NCBI GenBank assembly: GCA_022496185.1
Contig: WTXG01000257.1
Coordinates: 1 to 50,639, forward strand
Reading direction: 5' to 3'
Source: Multifurca ochricompacta
Lineage: Eukaryota; Basidiomycota; Agaricomycetes; Russulales; Russulaceae
DNA length: 50,639 nucleotides
The first letter of the stretch is position 1. Every line of letters begins with the position of its first letter. Both the position numbers and the translations under genes were made by a program. Below, piece after piece: positions 38,332-49,842 of this stretch. The notes beneath the pieces are model-generated. The model was not told the DNA's origin. It made no database searches and saw only the letters and a list, made by a program, of their open reading frames with translations.

Positions 38332-40057
38332 CAGCTGCGGGAGTTCACGCACTTGTTTGGTTGTTATTATCAACAAGGGTGTACGTTGGTCACCATTCTA
38401 CAACAATGACAATCTTAAGCACAGTCTATACCTCGACGTCTACGTCGTGAGGACCTGCTCACGATATTTAAAGTTATGTCATGCTGGATGAGTGGTGATC
38501 TTAAGTAAATAAGGCAGCTCGCTTGAAATTCATGTCAATGAGCTCTTGGCAGGCATGCTCATGGGCAAGTGTGGTCATGTGCGGTCAGGCGGCATTGAGG
38601 ACGATTTTATAATGCACTGCAGGGGATTGGGCATTAGTGGACGCGAAATGGCTTATCACCTGCTGGGAGATGTGCTCATGGGGAGTGGTGCACTGACAAC
38701 TCTGACATAATGCGGCAGCCTGCATGAATGAGGCCCTGATGGGCTACTCCCTGTACTAGTCTGCTGATTTCTAGCTTGAAGAGGATGCTAATGTAGTATT
38801 CTCGGCGGACCAAGCCATGTATTGGCCTCGCCCCGTCCTCATGGGCCAGAATTACACGAGGCCTCCTTGCCTCGATCATTCAGGGTGCTTCTCACTCCCC
38901 TCATCTCAAACAGCTCCCGGGCACCTCGGAAGACCGCCTGGATGATTCCATTTCATTCGGACGTGACCTCCCATGCACCACTGTAAGGCATGGGCAGTGA
39001 CCACCTTAGGGAGGTCAGGATTGAGCTTGGAGGTATCGAACAGATCGTAGGCCATGACAGCAGCTACAGCACAAAGGGGGTTGGAGGAGGGGAACTCAGG
39101 TGGGTAAGCAAGATAGTTGGGTAGGTGATGTGCAATAAGGTCGACCCCAGAGTGAGGTGAGGCCTCGTAGGCAGGGGGAGGGATGGGTTCATGGAAGTGA
39201 GGATTGGCAATGAGCTTGACTGACGGGGTCGGGCTCACCGAGGGTACATGGATCGGGTTCTGAGCAAGGCCCATGTTGTTGGGATGAGCCATTATCTCCA
39301 GTTCTTGCGTGGAGGCCCAAGATCGACATGCATCTCGAGGTCTTGATTGTTGGGAATGTTTGCCATAGTGTCCGCTACAGCAGCAGGGGGATAGTAAATT
39401 GTTGTAAACAATGGTGCTAAATGACCAGCAACACGAGCAACCCTAAGGGACAAGCTCAAGCAGATGGTGGTGGTTAGAGGGAAAGGGAGATGTAAGGCCA
39501 GTCCAAGCCTTAGGGTTGCGGAAAAAAAAGTACTTTTTTACCAACCCAATATTTAGTAGTAAATTGCTGGGCAGTAGTAACTTACCACGTCGCGTGCCAA
39601 CGTGACTGTAATATATGAGCATCAAATGTTCAAAAATTCAACTAAATATACAAGGGACACTCTGTTCTTGTCAAGCCATGGAAAATATCCTGGATATGTG
39701 AAAGGAAACATCCTACCTGCTGATAACCTTAATATTCTCAAGATCTGTGAAATTTTATGATATCAAGAACAGGTTCTTTTGAAGTCGGATGGCAAACTAA
39801 ATGAGAATCCAGATGACGACGAGGATGACATTCCGCCCTGAACATTCTCTCGAGGTCTCACCAACCATTGATCTGTCATCTCAGTGTCTTGCAGCAGCTC
39901 TTTCTGATGTGATGAACCATTCAAGTGACACTTCTGTGGCTGCTCCTAACCTTCCAGTTCCTATACAACAAATTTTAAATTTTGAAAACATCACGTGAAC
40001 GTATCACGTGAATCATTTTCCAGTTATAAATTAACCTTATGCCAAATCATGTGATAT
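38332..40057. other. 1.7-kb spacer with one Pro-rich open frame
   Basis: The minus-strand frame at 38906-39292 (128 codons) is Pro/His-rich (PHFHEPIPPPAYEASPH) and free of stops, but has no domain. A second frame at 38676-38879 is also unassigned. They might be pieces of a decayed gene or element. The rest is AT-rich and unannotated. Confidence 0.4.
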
Positions 40058-43000
40058 TGACGTCAAGTCACATGTTACTCGCTCACTCCTCTGAGACTGA
40101 GCTGAGTGAGTGAGAGTAAACTTACGATCAGTCGTCATGTCAAAGCGCCATCTTTCTCCAAGCCCCCCCCAGCGAAGCGTGCTAGGCAAGAAGGAGAACA
40201 CACGGTGTCACTCTCCTCTTCCCTCACTTCACTCTCCTCTTCTTCAATGGATGTCGATCAAGCATCTCTATTTCATCCCGTCGCCTCCCTGTGGAACACC
40301 TCAATCGTTTTATGGACCTTTGCGGTTTGCCATTGCACCAGATGCTTCAGATCAGGAGATTGAAGATGAACTCACATCAATTTATGGGCGCTTTGAGGTT
40401 GCATATCGTGGGCATCAAACAAATTTTGTCAGTCTAAAAGTGTTCAAGGAGAATGCTATCGAAGACAAAAGGATTTCTTTGGCGTATTGAAATGGGCAGC
40501 AAGAGCGGATGCCACTGAGGATGACTGCCAAGCTGTCGTGACTCATAGTCTGTATCTTTTCCCTTTCAAATCAATCAACTCGATGAACCTTTTTCCTTAG
40601 GTGTCTTTTGGCCTAAGCCCGTCCTTAAGGTGAGGCCCATGAATTTCCCGCCCCCTATAATCGATTTCTAATCTCATTGCGTTCCAGGAGCCCGCTCCAT
40701 AGAATTGGAGGAAATTGGTTAGTCTAAGAATACATCAAATCTAACCACTCATCTAAATCATATCAGCTGTCGTGAATTCGTGGAATGCAAAATTTGTTTA
40801 CGATGCTCCACTCTACGGCCTTAAAAGGCACATCACGCGCGAAATAGAATTGATAAAGGAGAGGGGAAAAAAAGTGTATGCGCGCTACTGCTCTATTGTC
40901 CAGTCATCCGGGATGGGAAAGTCGCGCCTGATAGATGAGTTGTCCAAGAAGGACTTTGTTATTCCAATCAACCTGCGTCCTGAAGACAGCAAAGGTTTGT
41001 CTTGTCTTCTTATTTCTTGTCATAGCTTGCGTAATCGATTTTATAGGTTATCCCCTCCGGACCACGAACTTCGTCGTTTTCTCGCGTTGGGTGATGGTGA
41101 CAACGCTGATTTGGCCTATTCTCGGGCATGCCATTTCATGCTCGCTTTGTTCGAAGAGACGGAGATACTTCTGAATAAGTTCAATGCCCTAATAGGGCTG
41201 ACCGGATCTACAGGTTCCGAGAATATATGTCACGCGGTCAGGACATGACAAGCACAGGGAAAGATAGGAAATCATTTTATGAAGGCGTTGTTGCCCGGGC
41301 CAACAGGGTACGTCCGTCACAGTTCGTTCATACTCTTCATTATTTCCAAAAACTTTGAAGAGTATGAACGCACCTCGTGGTGTGGACGCAAATCAATTAA
41401 GAGAAGCATTTGACAATCTTAAAAACGTAGTGAATGATCCAAGTTCAAGGACCTTTGTCCTGAGGACACTCATGTTGACATATATGTCATGTTTGATGAG
41501 GCCCATTCCCTCACAAACCCTTTCAGCGAGCACGACTCGCGCTCTCCTTTTACTGAACTACGCCGAACACTTCGGGTGTTTGCGAAAAAACCTATATGGT
41601 CTTTTTTTCTTTCCACTACTGGGAAGATCACCCAATTCTCACAGCCACGTTCTGCGGACCCTTCCAACCATATCAGACTGGGGGAATTATTAACACCCGG
41701 CCCTTACATTTACCTTGGGTTTGACCAGCTGATGGAAACTCGGAAGATCTCTAAACGTAATACTCTTGAAGACGTCACTTTGTTGGAGTGTATTGCTCAT
41801 ATGGGAAGGCCATTGTAAGTCATGTCTTATCCTGTCTTAACCCTTTTTTTTACATTTTCCAGGTGGGGTGGATATTATGACCATGGGGACAATGATACCC
41901 GCGGGGACCTACTTGATTTTGCCCAGGAAAAACTACTATGCGGGCCTGGAGGCGAGGGCCTTTCAGATGCGCAGACATACGCGGTTTTGTCTCAGCGTTT
42001 GGCGCTGGATATTGACACCTCCCAATATCTTTTACCATCAGTGACCCATCTGACGCCCACGGAAATCGTTCACGAACAAATCTCAAATCACATGCGTGTC
42101 TGCATCTCTGTCGGCAAGGGATTCGAGTCTATGCGTGCAGTTGCTTCGTCCGAGCCTATCCTTTCTGAGGCCGCTTATCTTGTCATGAAGGGTGGACATG
42201 GGTTTAACCTACCTGTGGCACTCGAAAAGGTTCTATCAGGGTTCGCTGTCAGTCAAGGGGCCCGTGGAGAGTTATTGGTCGCTGCCTGGTTCACTTGGGC
42301 TCGCGACCACGCAGTCGGAAGAAAAGGCGACCCTCCCGACGGGGCGCTCTGTCATATCTTTACGGTCAAGGAACTGTTGCAAAGTCTATTTTCTGCGTCG
42401 ACCATCAGATCAATCTTGAAGACCAAGCCGTCTCTGAGTCCAGGGGGAGAACAAAACCAGCCACCATTTGAAAAGGTATTCAAGGACGCCGCCATGCATT
42501 TCAATCATTTCATCAAACCGTATGAACACGATGTGCTGGCGCGTAAATATCTAATCCGTTTCATGGCAAGAGGCGCCGCAGCTCTGGGCGCTAATTGCCA
42601 ACCTGGCTTTGATGCAGTTTACCCATACTTGTATGGGGGCACTGACCTTGACATGCAGAAACTTGGGTTTATAATTGTTCAAGTGAAGAAGGATCCAGAT
42701 CTTGATCGGAGCGATTTTAATGAACTATTCAAGAGGATGGACCCATTCAAGTGCAAGTTGCTTCATGAGTCAGACAAGCAAGATGGCCCATTTCCAATCC
42801 CGATCATTCGTTTTCTTTTTACACTTTCTTCTGGAGATACTCCTACATTGGAAAGAATGAAGTATGATTCGCCGTCCGATGGTGCAACGACCCTGGGCAC
42901 AAACGGACAACCGCTTTTTACTTCATATGATTATGTATGTTCAGGGGTCAGTGGGGATATACTGTTACCAGTAGCGGCGGGCCCTCCTGATAAATGGGAA

Positions 43001-43241
43001 GCATTGGTAAATAAGCGGGTGGGTTGGGATGCACTTTTCAAGAGTTCAAATGAAGAGGAGATACTTCGTTCCCAACTTCCCAATACTGGGATAAACGAGA
43101 TACATGATAGGTCTTGGTGGAATGATACTTAATAGTTATGTAACCTGTAATCTTGTGGGACATTGGAGAAATATATTTATGTATTGTTATGATGGGTTCG
43201 GAACTCACCTATGTAAGGTGTGAGCGTTGGGCATGAAACCT
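40058..43241 (+). repeat. Direct segmental duplication, copy D (partner at 825-4027)
   Basis: Same-orientation copy of the Crinkler unit. It starts at the TGACGTCA palindrome and ends after GGGCATGAAACCT, where it meets unrelated flank. It is slightly shorter than copy A because of many one-base losses in its 5' half. Confidence 0.85.
40137..43132 (+). pseudogene. Crinkler-type copy D: broken 5' half, intact nuclease exon
   Basis: Same gene plan as copy A. The P-loop GMGKS (about 40911-40926) and FDEAHS (about 41491-41508) survive. The final exon (from about 41863 to 43132) is intact and keeps GFDAVYPYLY and GFIIVQVKK. Compared with A the 5' half has several single-base losses: in the C run near 40165, near 40268, near 40320, near 41188 and near 41450. 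The header, P-loop and Walker B parts therefore fall in different frames. At the place where copy A is broken (near 2461), copy D is in frame. Most losses are in homopolymers, so it is a recent pseudogene or an error-prone assembly of a working gene. Confidence 0.7.
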
Positions 43242-43479
43242 TCGGCCGCCTCCACTCTTGGTTAACTCTTTTCTTCTCTTCGTACGAGCCCTGAACTAGA
43301 ACTTTTCTGATTATTTTATCTCAGTTTTAGACACTCTTACTATACTTCAAAGCATTTAATGCATGGTGCGAGTTTCAAGTTTCATCTTATCAGCTACATC
43401 AGACTGTCTGCGCTCCAGGCAGGCTGCCCGTCCATTCCCTACCATCAATTTTCTCATTTTCTTCACCTCTCCATCTGCT

Positions 43480-43945
43480 CCTTACAATCAGTTTTACATC
43501 TTAACCGTCGCCTGCACTTCACCGTCACTTCACCATCACTTCACTGTCTTCAGGACCTGGTTCTTACCTTCCTTGTCTCTATCCTCTCTACCAAATTCGC
43601 CATCTATGGCCTTTTTTTTTACTATACCACTCTTCTCAAATCTGGACTCTCAACAAGTATATAAAGGTATCTATCTATACTGCTTGTAGTAGAGCCAGCA
43701 AACCAGCAATCTAGCTTCTCTTTCTCTCTCTTTTGCGTGCAAAGAGCAGTTATCGAGCAAGGCACAAGGTTAATCGGCACCATCGGCAATGTCATCAGTA
43801 ACGTCCAGCACGATCCTACTCTCACCGACTTCATTGCGACGCGCGGGCTCCCGTCTTGCCTCCTCTCTGCTCACCACTCACCTTACTCTTTAGGGAACAC
43901 ACTTTGCTTCGCACTCACCGCGGATCGGACCCTTACACCTGAGTA
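43480..43945 (+). repeat. Dispersed repeat R, copy 3
   Basis: TATA box TATATAAAGG at 43658-43667 is followed by CTGCTTGTAGTAG, a CT-rich tract and the terminal motif CTCACCGCGGATCGGACCC. It faces copy 4, about 140 bases away, forming a large imperfect inverted repeat. More diverged from copies 1 and 2 than they are from each other. Confidence 0.7.
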
Positions 43946-44084
43946 AAATAAGGAACGGGGAAGGAAGATATAAATCATTTTGTCATTCGCCACATTCCGA
44001 GTTACCACGAATTATCACCTGATAATGTGGGAAACACCCAATTGTCATCATCCCCAACACAGGAAGAGGAGACCCCTTATCAAT

Positions 44085-44296
44085 TAAAGCTCACTGATGT
44101 ACGGATCCAATCCGCAGTGAGTGCGAGGAAAAAGTGTATTTCCGAAAGGAGAGGGGCAGGGGAGATGAGAGAGAGAAGAGGGAGTCCCGAGCGAGTTAAC
44201 TATGAGTTCGAACGAGGGTATGTCGTACTTGTACTTGCTGATTCCGTTTGTCCTTGCGCTTGACGTCGTCGAGAAGTTCTTTAGCACACAAAGAGA

Positions 44297-44333
<37 letters not shown>

Positions 44334-44500
44334 TTGCTAGATTGCTGGTTCACTGGCTCGCTCCTACAAGCATTGTAGATACCTGTTGAAGGAGTGGTAT
44401 AGTAAGGAGCAAGCAGTAGAGAGTGAATAATTTGGATAAAAGGAGATAGAAACAAGCGAAGGTGAGAACGGCAATAAAGACGGAAAGAATGGATGGGGAG
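44085..44500 (-). repeat. Dispersed repeat R, copy 4, with (GA)n tract
   Basis: In repeat orientation it has CAATGCTTGTAG, the CT tract (here a pure GA/CT microsatellite at about 44301-44327), GTGCTAAAGAACTTCTCGAC and the terminal CTCACTGCGGATTGGATCCG. Together with copy 3 it gives a head-to-head-ended inverted pair. No TATA box is intact. Confidence 0.7.
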
Positions 44501-45313
44501 GCGCCCATAACGCGCACAATTTTGGCATTAATTGTTTTGTAGTGTGGTTTAAAATAAAGTCAGAAGTGTTCTAATCCAGGGCTCGTAATGAAAGAAAGGA
44601 GAAATGATTTGAACCAGGCGAAGGTTTCGAGATACTCTTACGGCCGTATAACAACCTGAGGAAACTCATGTCAGAGGGGCAATCTATGGAGGTGTAGGGC
44701 CCAGAGGTGTGAATTTTATAAGGATGTTGCTGAAGAGGTGTGTTATTACCTGTTGACGTATTTCATCCTTTCTAAAGCTTCAAACTTCCCTCAATGCCAG
44801 AAGTGATCCAAGAAGTCACGGCGTGCATCGATGCCAGTGGGACCGGGACTAAAACTGAAAATGGAGCCCAAACTTAGCTTTACCTAGATGTGAGCTGCAC
44901 GTGAAACAAAGGTAACCTAAGTAGATACTCACTTCAGTTATGAATGGAAAAAATAGACAAAAGTGTTGTAAAGATGTATTGTGCTACGAAGGATTGCCCC
45001 ATTCATCTCTGATCCGGTCCGGCCCACCTTGATCCGTTCCCGCTCGCGTGGCCCTTTCACGTAACCCGGGTCCATCCATTCCGCTTACAGTGCATCGATA
45101 ACTGCAAGGAAGGAAGGAAGGCCACCCACGCGCTTTGTCTCCGCACGCGCGGGCATTGGGAGTCCTACGATATCGTTAAAAGCGGTTATGCGCAGTGCGC
45201 ATAAGTCCCTATTGTAGCTTGCCCTAGGCCCCTATGACGCTCCTGATACTGCGTCCCTGTGTAGCGCGTATTTAAATGGCTAAGAAAGCGAGTTCCTACC
45301 CTTACACGATATC
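44501..45313. other. Spacer upstream of the BTB gene
   Basis: About 800 bases without a supported gene. A TATTTAAAT string near 45268 lies about 45 bases before the BTB start codon and may be its core promoter. Confidence 0.45.
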
Positions 45314-47261
45314 ATGCCTACCCTTGAAACATCCACTTCCAACACAGTTATATCGGACAAACCTCCAGATAAATTCCTCTTCGATTATGCTGGTGCGGAT
45401 ATCATTCTTCGTTCCTGTGACTCTTGTAGCTTCCGGATTCCAAGGCTTTACATCACCAATAGCTCTCCAGTGCTTTCCGAGTTAATACGAGGCGCTACAC
45501 GACCCTCCCGTGTTGAGCATTCTGATGCAATCGAGTCGCTCCCGGTCGTCCAGTTACGCGAAAACGGGGTGATCCTATTCAGCCTTCTCACATTTATTTT
45601 TCCTGTTTCTCCTACCCTTCCTTCTACCGTTGAGGGCACTATGGAACTCCTCTCTGTGGCTCAAAAATATGGAATTAGCTCAGCACTAAGTCACATTCGG
45701 GGAAACATTGCTGTACAAAACACACCAATCATCCGCCCAGAGACCGCCTTTCAAGTTTACTCTCTTGCCCAAAAGTTTGGCCTTCATCAGGAACTGCTTC
45801 AGGCAGCGCGAGCTACCCTGACCTTCCCTATGACTATTGGGGATTTGGAAGGCAAGCTAGAAAACATGACAGGCACTACGCTTCATGAACTCTGGGAGTA
45901 TCGCGAGAAAGTTCAAAACCATCTTGCATCGGACCTTGCGGAATTTGGAGCGTCCGGCGCAGGCAGAACAATGACTGGTTTACGTTGCATGACTCTCGTT
46001 GGCCCTTCACAGATTCCGCATTGGCTTGATGTCTATATTGAGTCCATAGGGAGAGCCCCTCACCTCTTTGATATTTTTGAATTTGAAACAACAAGGGCGC
46101 GACACGTTAAGGAAGGAGCCAATAATCAAGCATGCGCATGTGCATTTATACCAAGCCAAACCATACGCACCTTTTGGGATGCCTTAACAGCTGTTGTTCA
46201 AGGCAGTATGGAAAAAGTGAATGTAACTATTGTAAATGAGCTGCATGACTAACTTGAACATCTTACAGACGGAATCAGCTCTGCGGCTCTTACGGGAAGG
46301 AGTGGATCCTCAAATCGAAACCAGTTCGTTCAAGAATGCTGGAATGGATATTCCAGACGCAAATTTGATACTTCGATCGTCCGACCTTGTCGACTTCCCT
46401 GTCCACAAGTCAGTTCTGGCCATGACATCACCATTTTTCAGGGATCTCCTTTCTCTTCCCCAGCCCTCCGACAGCGAAGGCCTTCATGTTATCCAGCTAT
46501 CTGAAGACGCCGAACTACTCTGCGGCCTTATCTCGATGATTTACCCCATCTCCCCTGTGATACCAACTCATATGACAAGGTGTTGGATCTACTCGCTGCT
46601 TGCCAGAAGTACGATATGGCCTCAATTCAGTCCTTTATCCGTGCCGAGGTCAGCCGCGGAACGTTTCCCGCTCCAATTGAGGCTGAGGCGTTCCGTGCAT
46701 ACGCTATCGCAAGTAGCAAGAGGCTCACACCAGAAACAGAGAACGCGGCCCGCCTCACGTTGGCATACCCATGAACATGAGACTCTTGGAGAAAATTTAC
46801 GGTTGTTTGAAGTCGGGTATTGCGCGACCTGATCCACTTTCGTAAGCGTTGTAGAGACGATGTCATCTCTTGCCTCGAGTTGTTCCTCGATACTCGTACC
46901 GAGTACTCAAAATATGGGTCGGTTGTCCCAGTCCCCACTTTCAACATTCGGCACTCGCCCTCTTCCTCCTGGTTGAGACAGTTATTTTCGTCGAGGCAAG
47001 TCCAAATGAAAAATGATTTTTCAAATGCGTTTCTCACACCCTCAAATATCCGGGCACAATATTTGGAGGCTCTCCTCATTCACGCAAACTGCGGCTTCTG
47101 CTCGCAAGTGAACACTAAAGATGGGGAAAAATATTGCGCGGATCTCAAAAGCGCGCTGGAGAAGGCAATAAATAAGGCATGTTTCTTCATTCCTTTTGAC
47201 TTTTGAAAAAATATCAAGACTCATTTACTGTTCGTAGGTATGTTCCGACTGTGATTTATAA
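45314..47261 (+). CDS. Tandem BTB/POZ-domain protein (second half frame-broken)
   Basis: Exon 1 (45314-46216) encodes 301 aa with a first BTB domain (DYAGADIILRS, FRIPRLYITNSSPVLSELI) and its alpha-helical extension. A 52-base GT-AG intron joins it in phase 0 to exon 2 at 46269. Exon 2 carries a second BTB domain (ADANLILRS-like DANLILRSSDLVDFPVHKSVL, shown in part; SPFFRDLLSLP). After IYPISPVIP the frame breaks near 46568 and again near 46770-46776 and 46818, each by one or two missing bases, although the family sequence (YDKVLDLLAACQKYDM, FRKRCRDDVISCLELF) is still legible in other frames. The end may use a GC donor at 47177. Double-BTB proteins of this kind form large families in Agaricomycetes; BTB domains dimerise and often recruit Cullin-3. 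Exact function unknown. Pseudogene or assembly error. Confidence 0.75.
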
Positions 47262-47699
47262 CAGGATCCACCTTATCCAAGTTTCAGATACCGGTGACTC
47301 CGGAATAAGGCCAGTAGAGAACGCTGGCATGACTCTCTGGGGTTTATCATATGGTGGAGCTGGCAAAACTGCCGTAGCGTGAAGGTCATTTCCGAGCGCC
47401 ATGTGACTTGTATGATTCTAGTTCTTCCCATAACATTTAGAGCAAAGTCGTTTGGCAGAGTGTTAGCATTGTCATGCCTGGTGAAAGTCGTATAAATCCT
47501 AAGACGCTTCCTGGATTTGGAAAGCGAGTATTAGGGTCTTTGGACGGATACAAGCCCGAGTGCGAATGTTTCGAATAAAATACCATGAGCAGTTGCCATG
47601 AGTAGTCATTCCCTGTCAGTCAGCCATGGCCCGTGCTGGCCGTGCTCGTAGTCGGGCACAGATGAAATTATTAACGGCGGGATGTGCTGTATGATCGCG
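47262..47699. other. 3' flank of the BTB gene
   Basis: No supported gene; short frames only. Confidence 0.4.
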
Positions 47700-47960
47700 A
47701 GACCGTGTGAGTTCGTTGCGGAGAGAGATTCCGCGGGAGAGAGAGAGAAGAAGTGTTCGATGCTGACGATAACTGACGGATGCCGAAAACGTTGGTAGTG
47801 CTGATGCCTCGAAATGCTAGATGCCTCGAATGTGCCGATGTGTCGAATACGTCGAAGACTTTTGCTGGCTGGTCCTACTACAAGCAAGTATGTACCTTTA
47901 TATACCTGTAGAGAGACCTAAGAGAAGTGCATTCTTATGAGCAGCACATCTGTAGTAATC
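47700..47960 (-). repeat. Dispersed repeat R, copy 5 (partial)
   Basis: On the minus strand it reads GGTCTCTCTACAGGTATATAAAGG, truncated here to note the TATA box at 47895-47904 (plus coordinates), then ACTTGCTTGTAGTAGGACCAGCC. The GGTCTCTC and GCTTGTAGTAG strings are shared with copy 1. Downstream similarity is weak, so the copy is partial or old. Confidence 0.55.
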
Positions 47961-48916
47961 CATTACCATTACTTTCACATTTTGCATTATTGCGTATCTC
48001 TACCTCAACATGGTAATACTTATATTTAGTAAATCCAATGTGACGCCCCTGCCATTGGCGTTGTTTCAAGCAGTAGTATTATTAAGGGCCAATATGCCAA
48101 GTCCGCACCTGACCCGAGTGTCATCAGATCCTTTGCGAATGGTCGTTACGACGAACAGGGGAGCGGAGTTATCCTATGCGCACAGTGCAAACCCAATAGT
48201 ACTCACAGCGCCATAGAAACCCCAATGTTTGAATCAGGGGCGTGTTGAATTGTTACGTGCTGCTTTCACCGTCGTGGCGAATTTGCATTCAAGGTGTTTT
48301 TTTTCTTTCTTTCTTTACTTTCTTCAACATTCAACACTGACTTCCCCCCCCCCCAGCTCTGAAGGTTTTTCATAACCTTTGGCAATAACATTTCCTTCAT
48401 GAAGACACTCCAGTCGAGTGACGTCGCTTTTTTTTTTTCGTTGGAGGACACCGTTGCGTGTCGCCTTGGAGGAAGGGAAGGGGACGTCACCTACAATATA
48501 AGCTTTACCACGACGATGCCATATTAGAGGTCAGATGCTCTCGCAAGGGGGACGGTCAACTGTGGTCTATAGCCTGCTATCTTGTGGATGACGACAAATT
48601 GCGGAGTGCGTCAATTTAGTTTATTCCACAGTTCCTTTCCCTCCCCCCTTCCCCTTCCCTTCTCTCTCCGCGTCTTCCCATCATTTTCCTTCCTTCCCCC
48701 ATAGGTTGTAAGGCTGATACTTCGTATTGGTTAGTCGCATGCTGACCGATCGTCTTTCACCCATCTCTGACCGTTTGCATCTCGTGACTCAATCGTCTTG
48801 TGAAGGGTCTTGGACGTCGATAGATTCTATGATAAGTATATTGATTCTACATTCTTGTGAACTCTCCAAGGCATCTACTCGTTCTACTAATCTATCTCCT
48901 TCCGGGATCTCTTGAC
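47961..48916. other. Spacer with CT-rich tracts
   Basis: About 950 bases with no supported gene. Contains CTTT-rich DNA near 48300-48330 and CCCCTTCC tracts near 48640-48700. Confidence 0.45.
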
Positions 48917-49756
48917 TCACTGTTGTGGAGCAGGGTCTCCCATCCCCACTTCCACCTCCACCTCCACTTCTGCGTTCACATCGACATCGACATAGACCTC
49001 CACCTCATCCTCATCCTCAATCTCCCGCAAGTCTTCGACAATCCGCTCATACCACTCCTCTGTAATTTCATACTCCGGCAAAGACCCGTTCGAAGAGTCC
49101 GGCAACTCATCCAGCGTCAAAATCGCGGTGGTACTCGGAGTTGAAGGCCGCGGCGGCCAGTCAAGCGCCACACCCGAAGTGTCGATAAGTTCTGCTCATG
49201 CTCAGGCACGGCTGAGTCAGCCAATATGGCGATCGCTTTCTGGTTCATCATCATCATCTTCGTACTTAGGCTTGGGTTTGGGCTTGGGCTTGGACTAGTG
49301 TTTGGGTTGATGATATCTAGTACGGGCTCGCTGCACACTGTTCCAGTCGGCGGCGCTGTTCGGCTAGACGCTGTGCGACGGTTATAAAGTGCGCATATAT
49401 CGTATCTGGCGTGATGTTGAATCACTCTTCTAGACCATAGATTATGGAGAGTAAGAGAGCTCGAGGGTCAGCCTTGGTACGCTGGACGGAGAAACCCGAG
49501 AGATACTGACCTTCTTCATCTCATCTTGGATCAGCGGACTGTCACCGCCACTGCCCCCGCTGCTACTATTGATACCGATGCTACTGCTACTGTTAATGTT
49601 GTTGCTGGCTGGACGACTTGGAACAGAACTTGATTCTGGACTCAGTGGGTAGCTTAGCGATGCGGAGCTCATCGGACTTGCAATGCTGTGGTTCTTGTCG
49701 CCATTTGCGGTACGAGAAATACTCGCTTGACAACTGGAGGATGACAGACTGTCCAT
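48917..49756 (-). CDS. Unassigned Ser-rich and acidic protein, model incomplete
   Basis: The first exon from ATG 49756 encodes a Ser/Asn/Gly-rich segment ending IQDEMKK at a GTCAGT donor near 49512. A middle part reads ITPDTIYAHFITVAQRLAEQ and then RRRLEQ (about 49415-49340), a likely helix. The 3' part (49171-48917) is strongly acidic: LTLDELPDSSN, EEWYERIVEDLREIEDEDE and a Val/Asp/Glu repeat ending PAPQQ. I could not find a splice pattern joining all three in frame; in the middle part an in-frame TGA at 49422-49424 separates two coherent stretches. Function unknown. It may be one gene with a lesion, or two. Confidence 0.4.
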
Positions 49757-49784
49757 TATCTCGAGATGGATATTGCTTGTTTGT

Positions 49785-49842
49785 CGTTGTTGTTGTTGTT
49801 GTGTTGTTGTTGTTGTTGTTGTCGTCGTCGTTGCTGTTGTCG
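49785..49842 (+). repeat. (GTT)n/(GTC)n trinucleotide repeat
   Basis: An interrupted run of GTT, then GTC units, immediately upstream (minus strand) of the 48.9-49.8 kb gene's start. Likely 5' UTR or promoter sequence for that gene. Confidence 0.85.

Noticed and set aside
38676..39292. Pro-rich minus-strand frames as a retroelement gag
   Set aside because: No zinc knuckle, protease or polymerase motif nearby; left as unassigned spacer.
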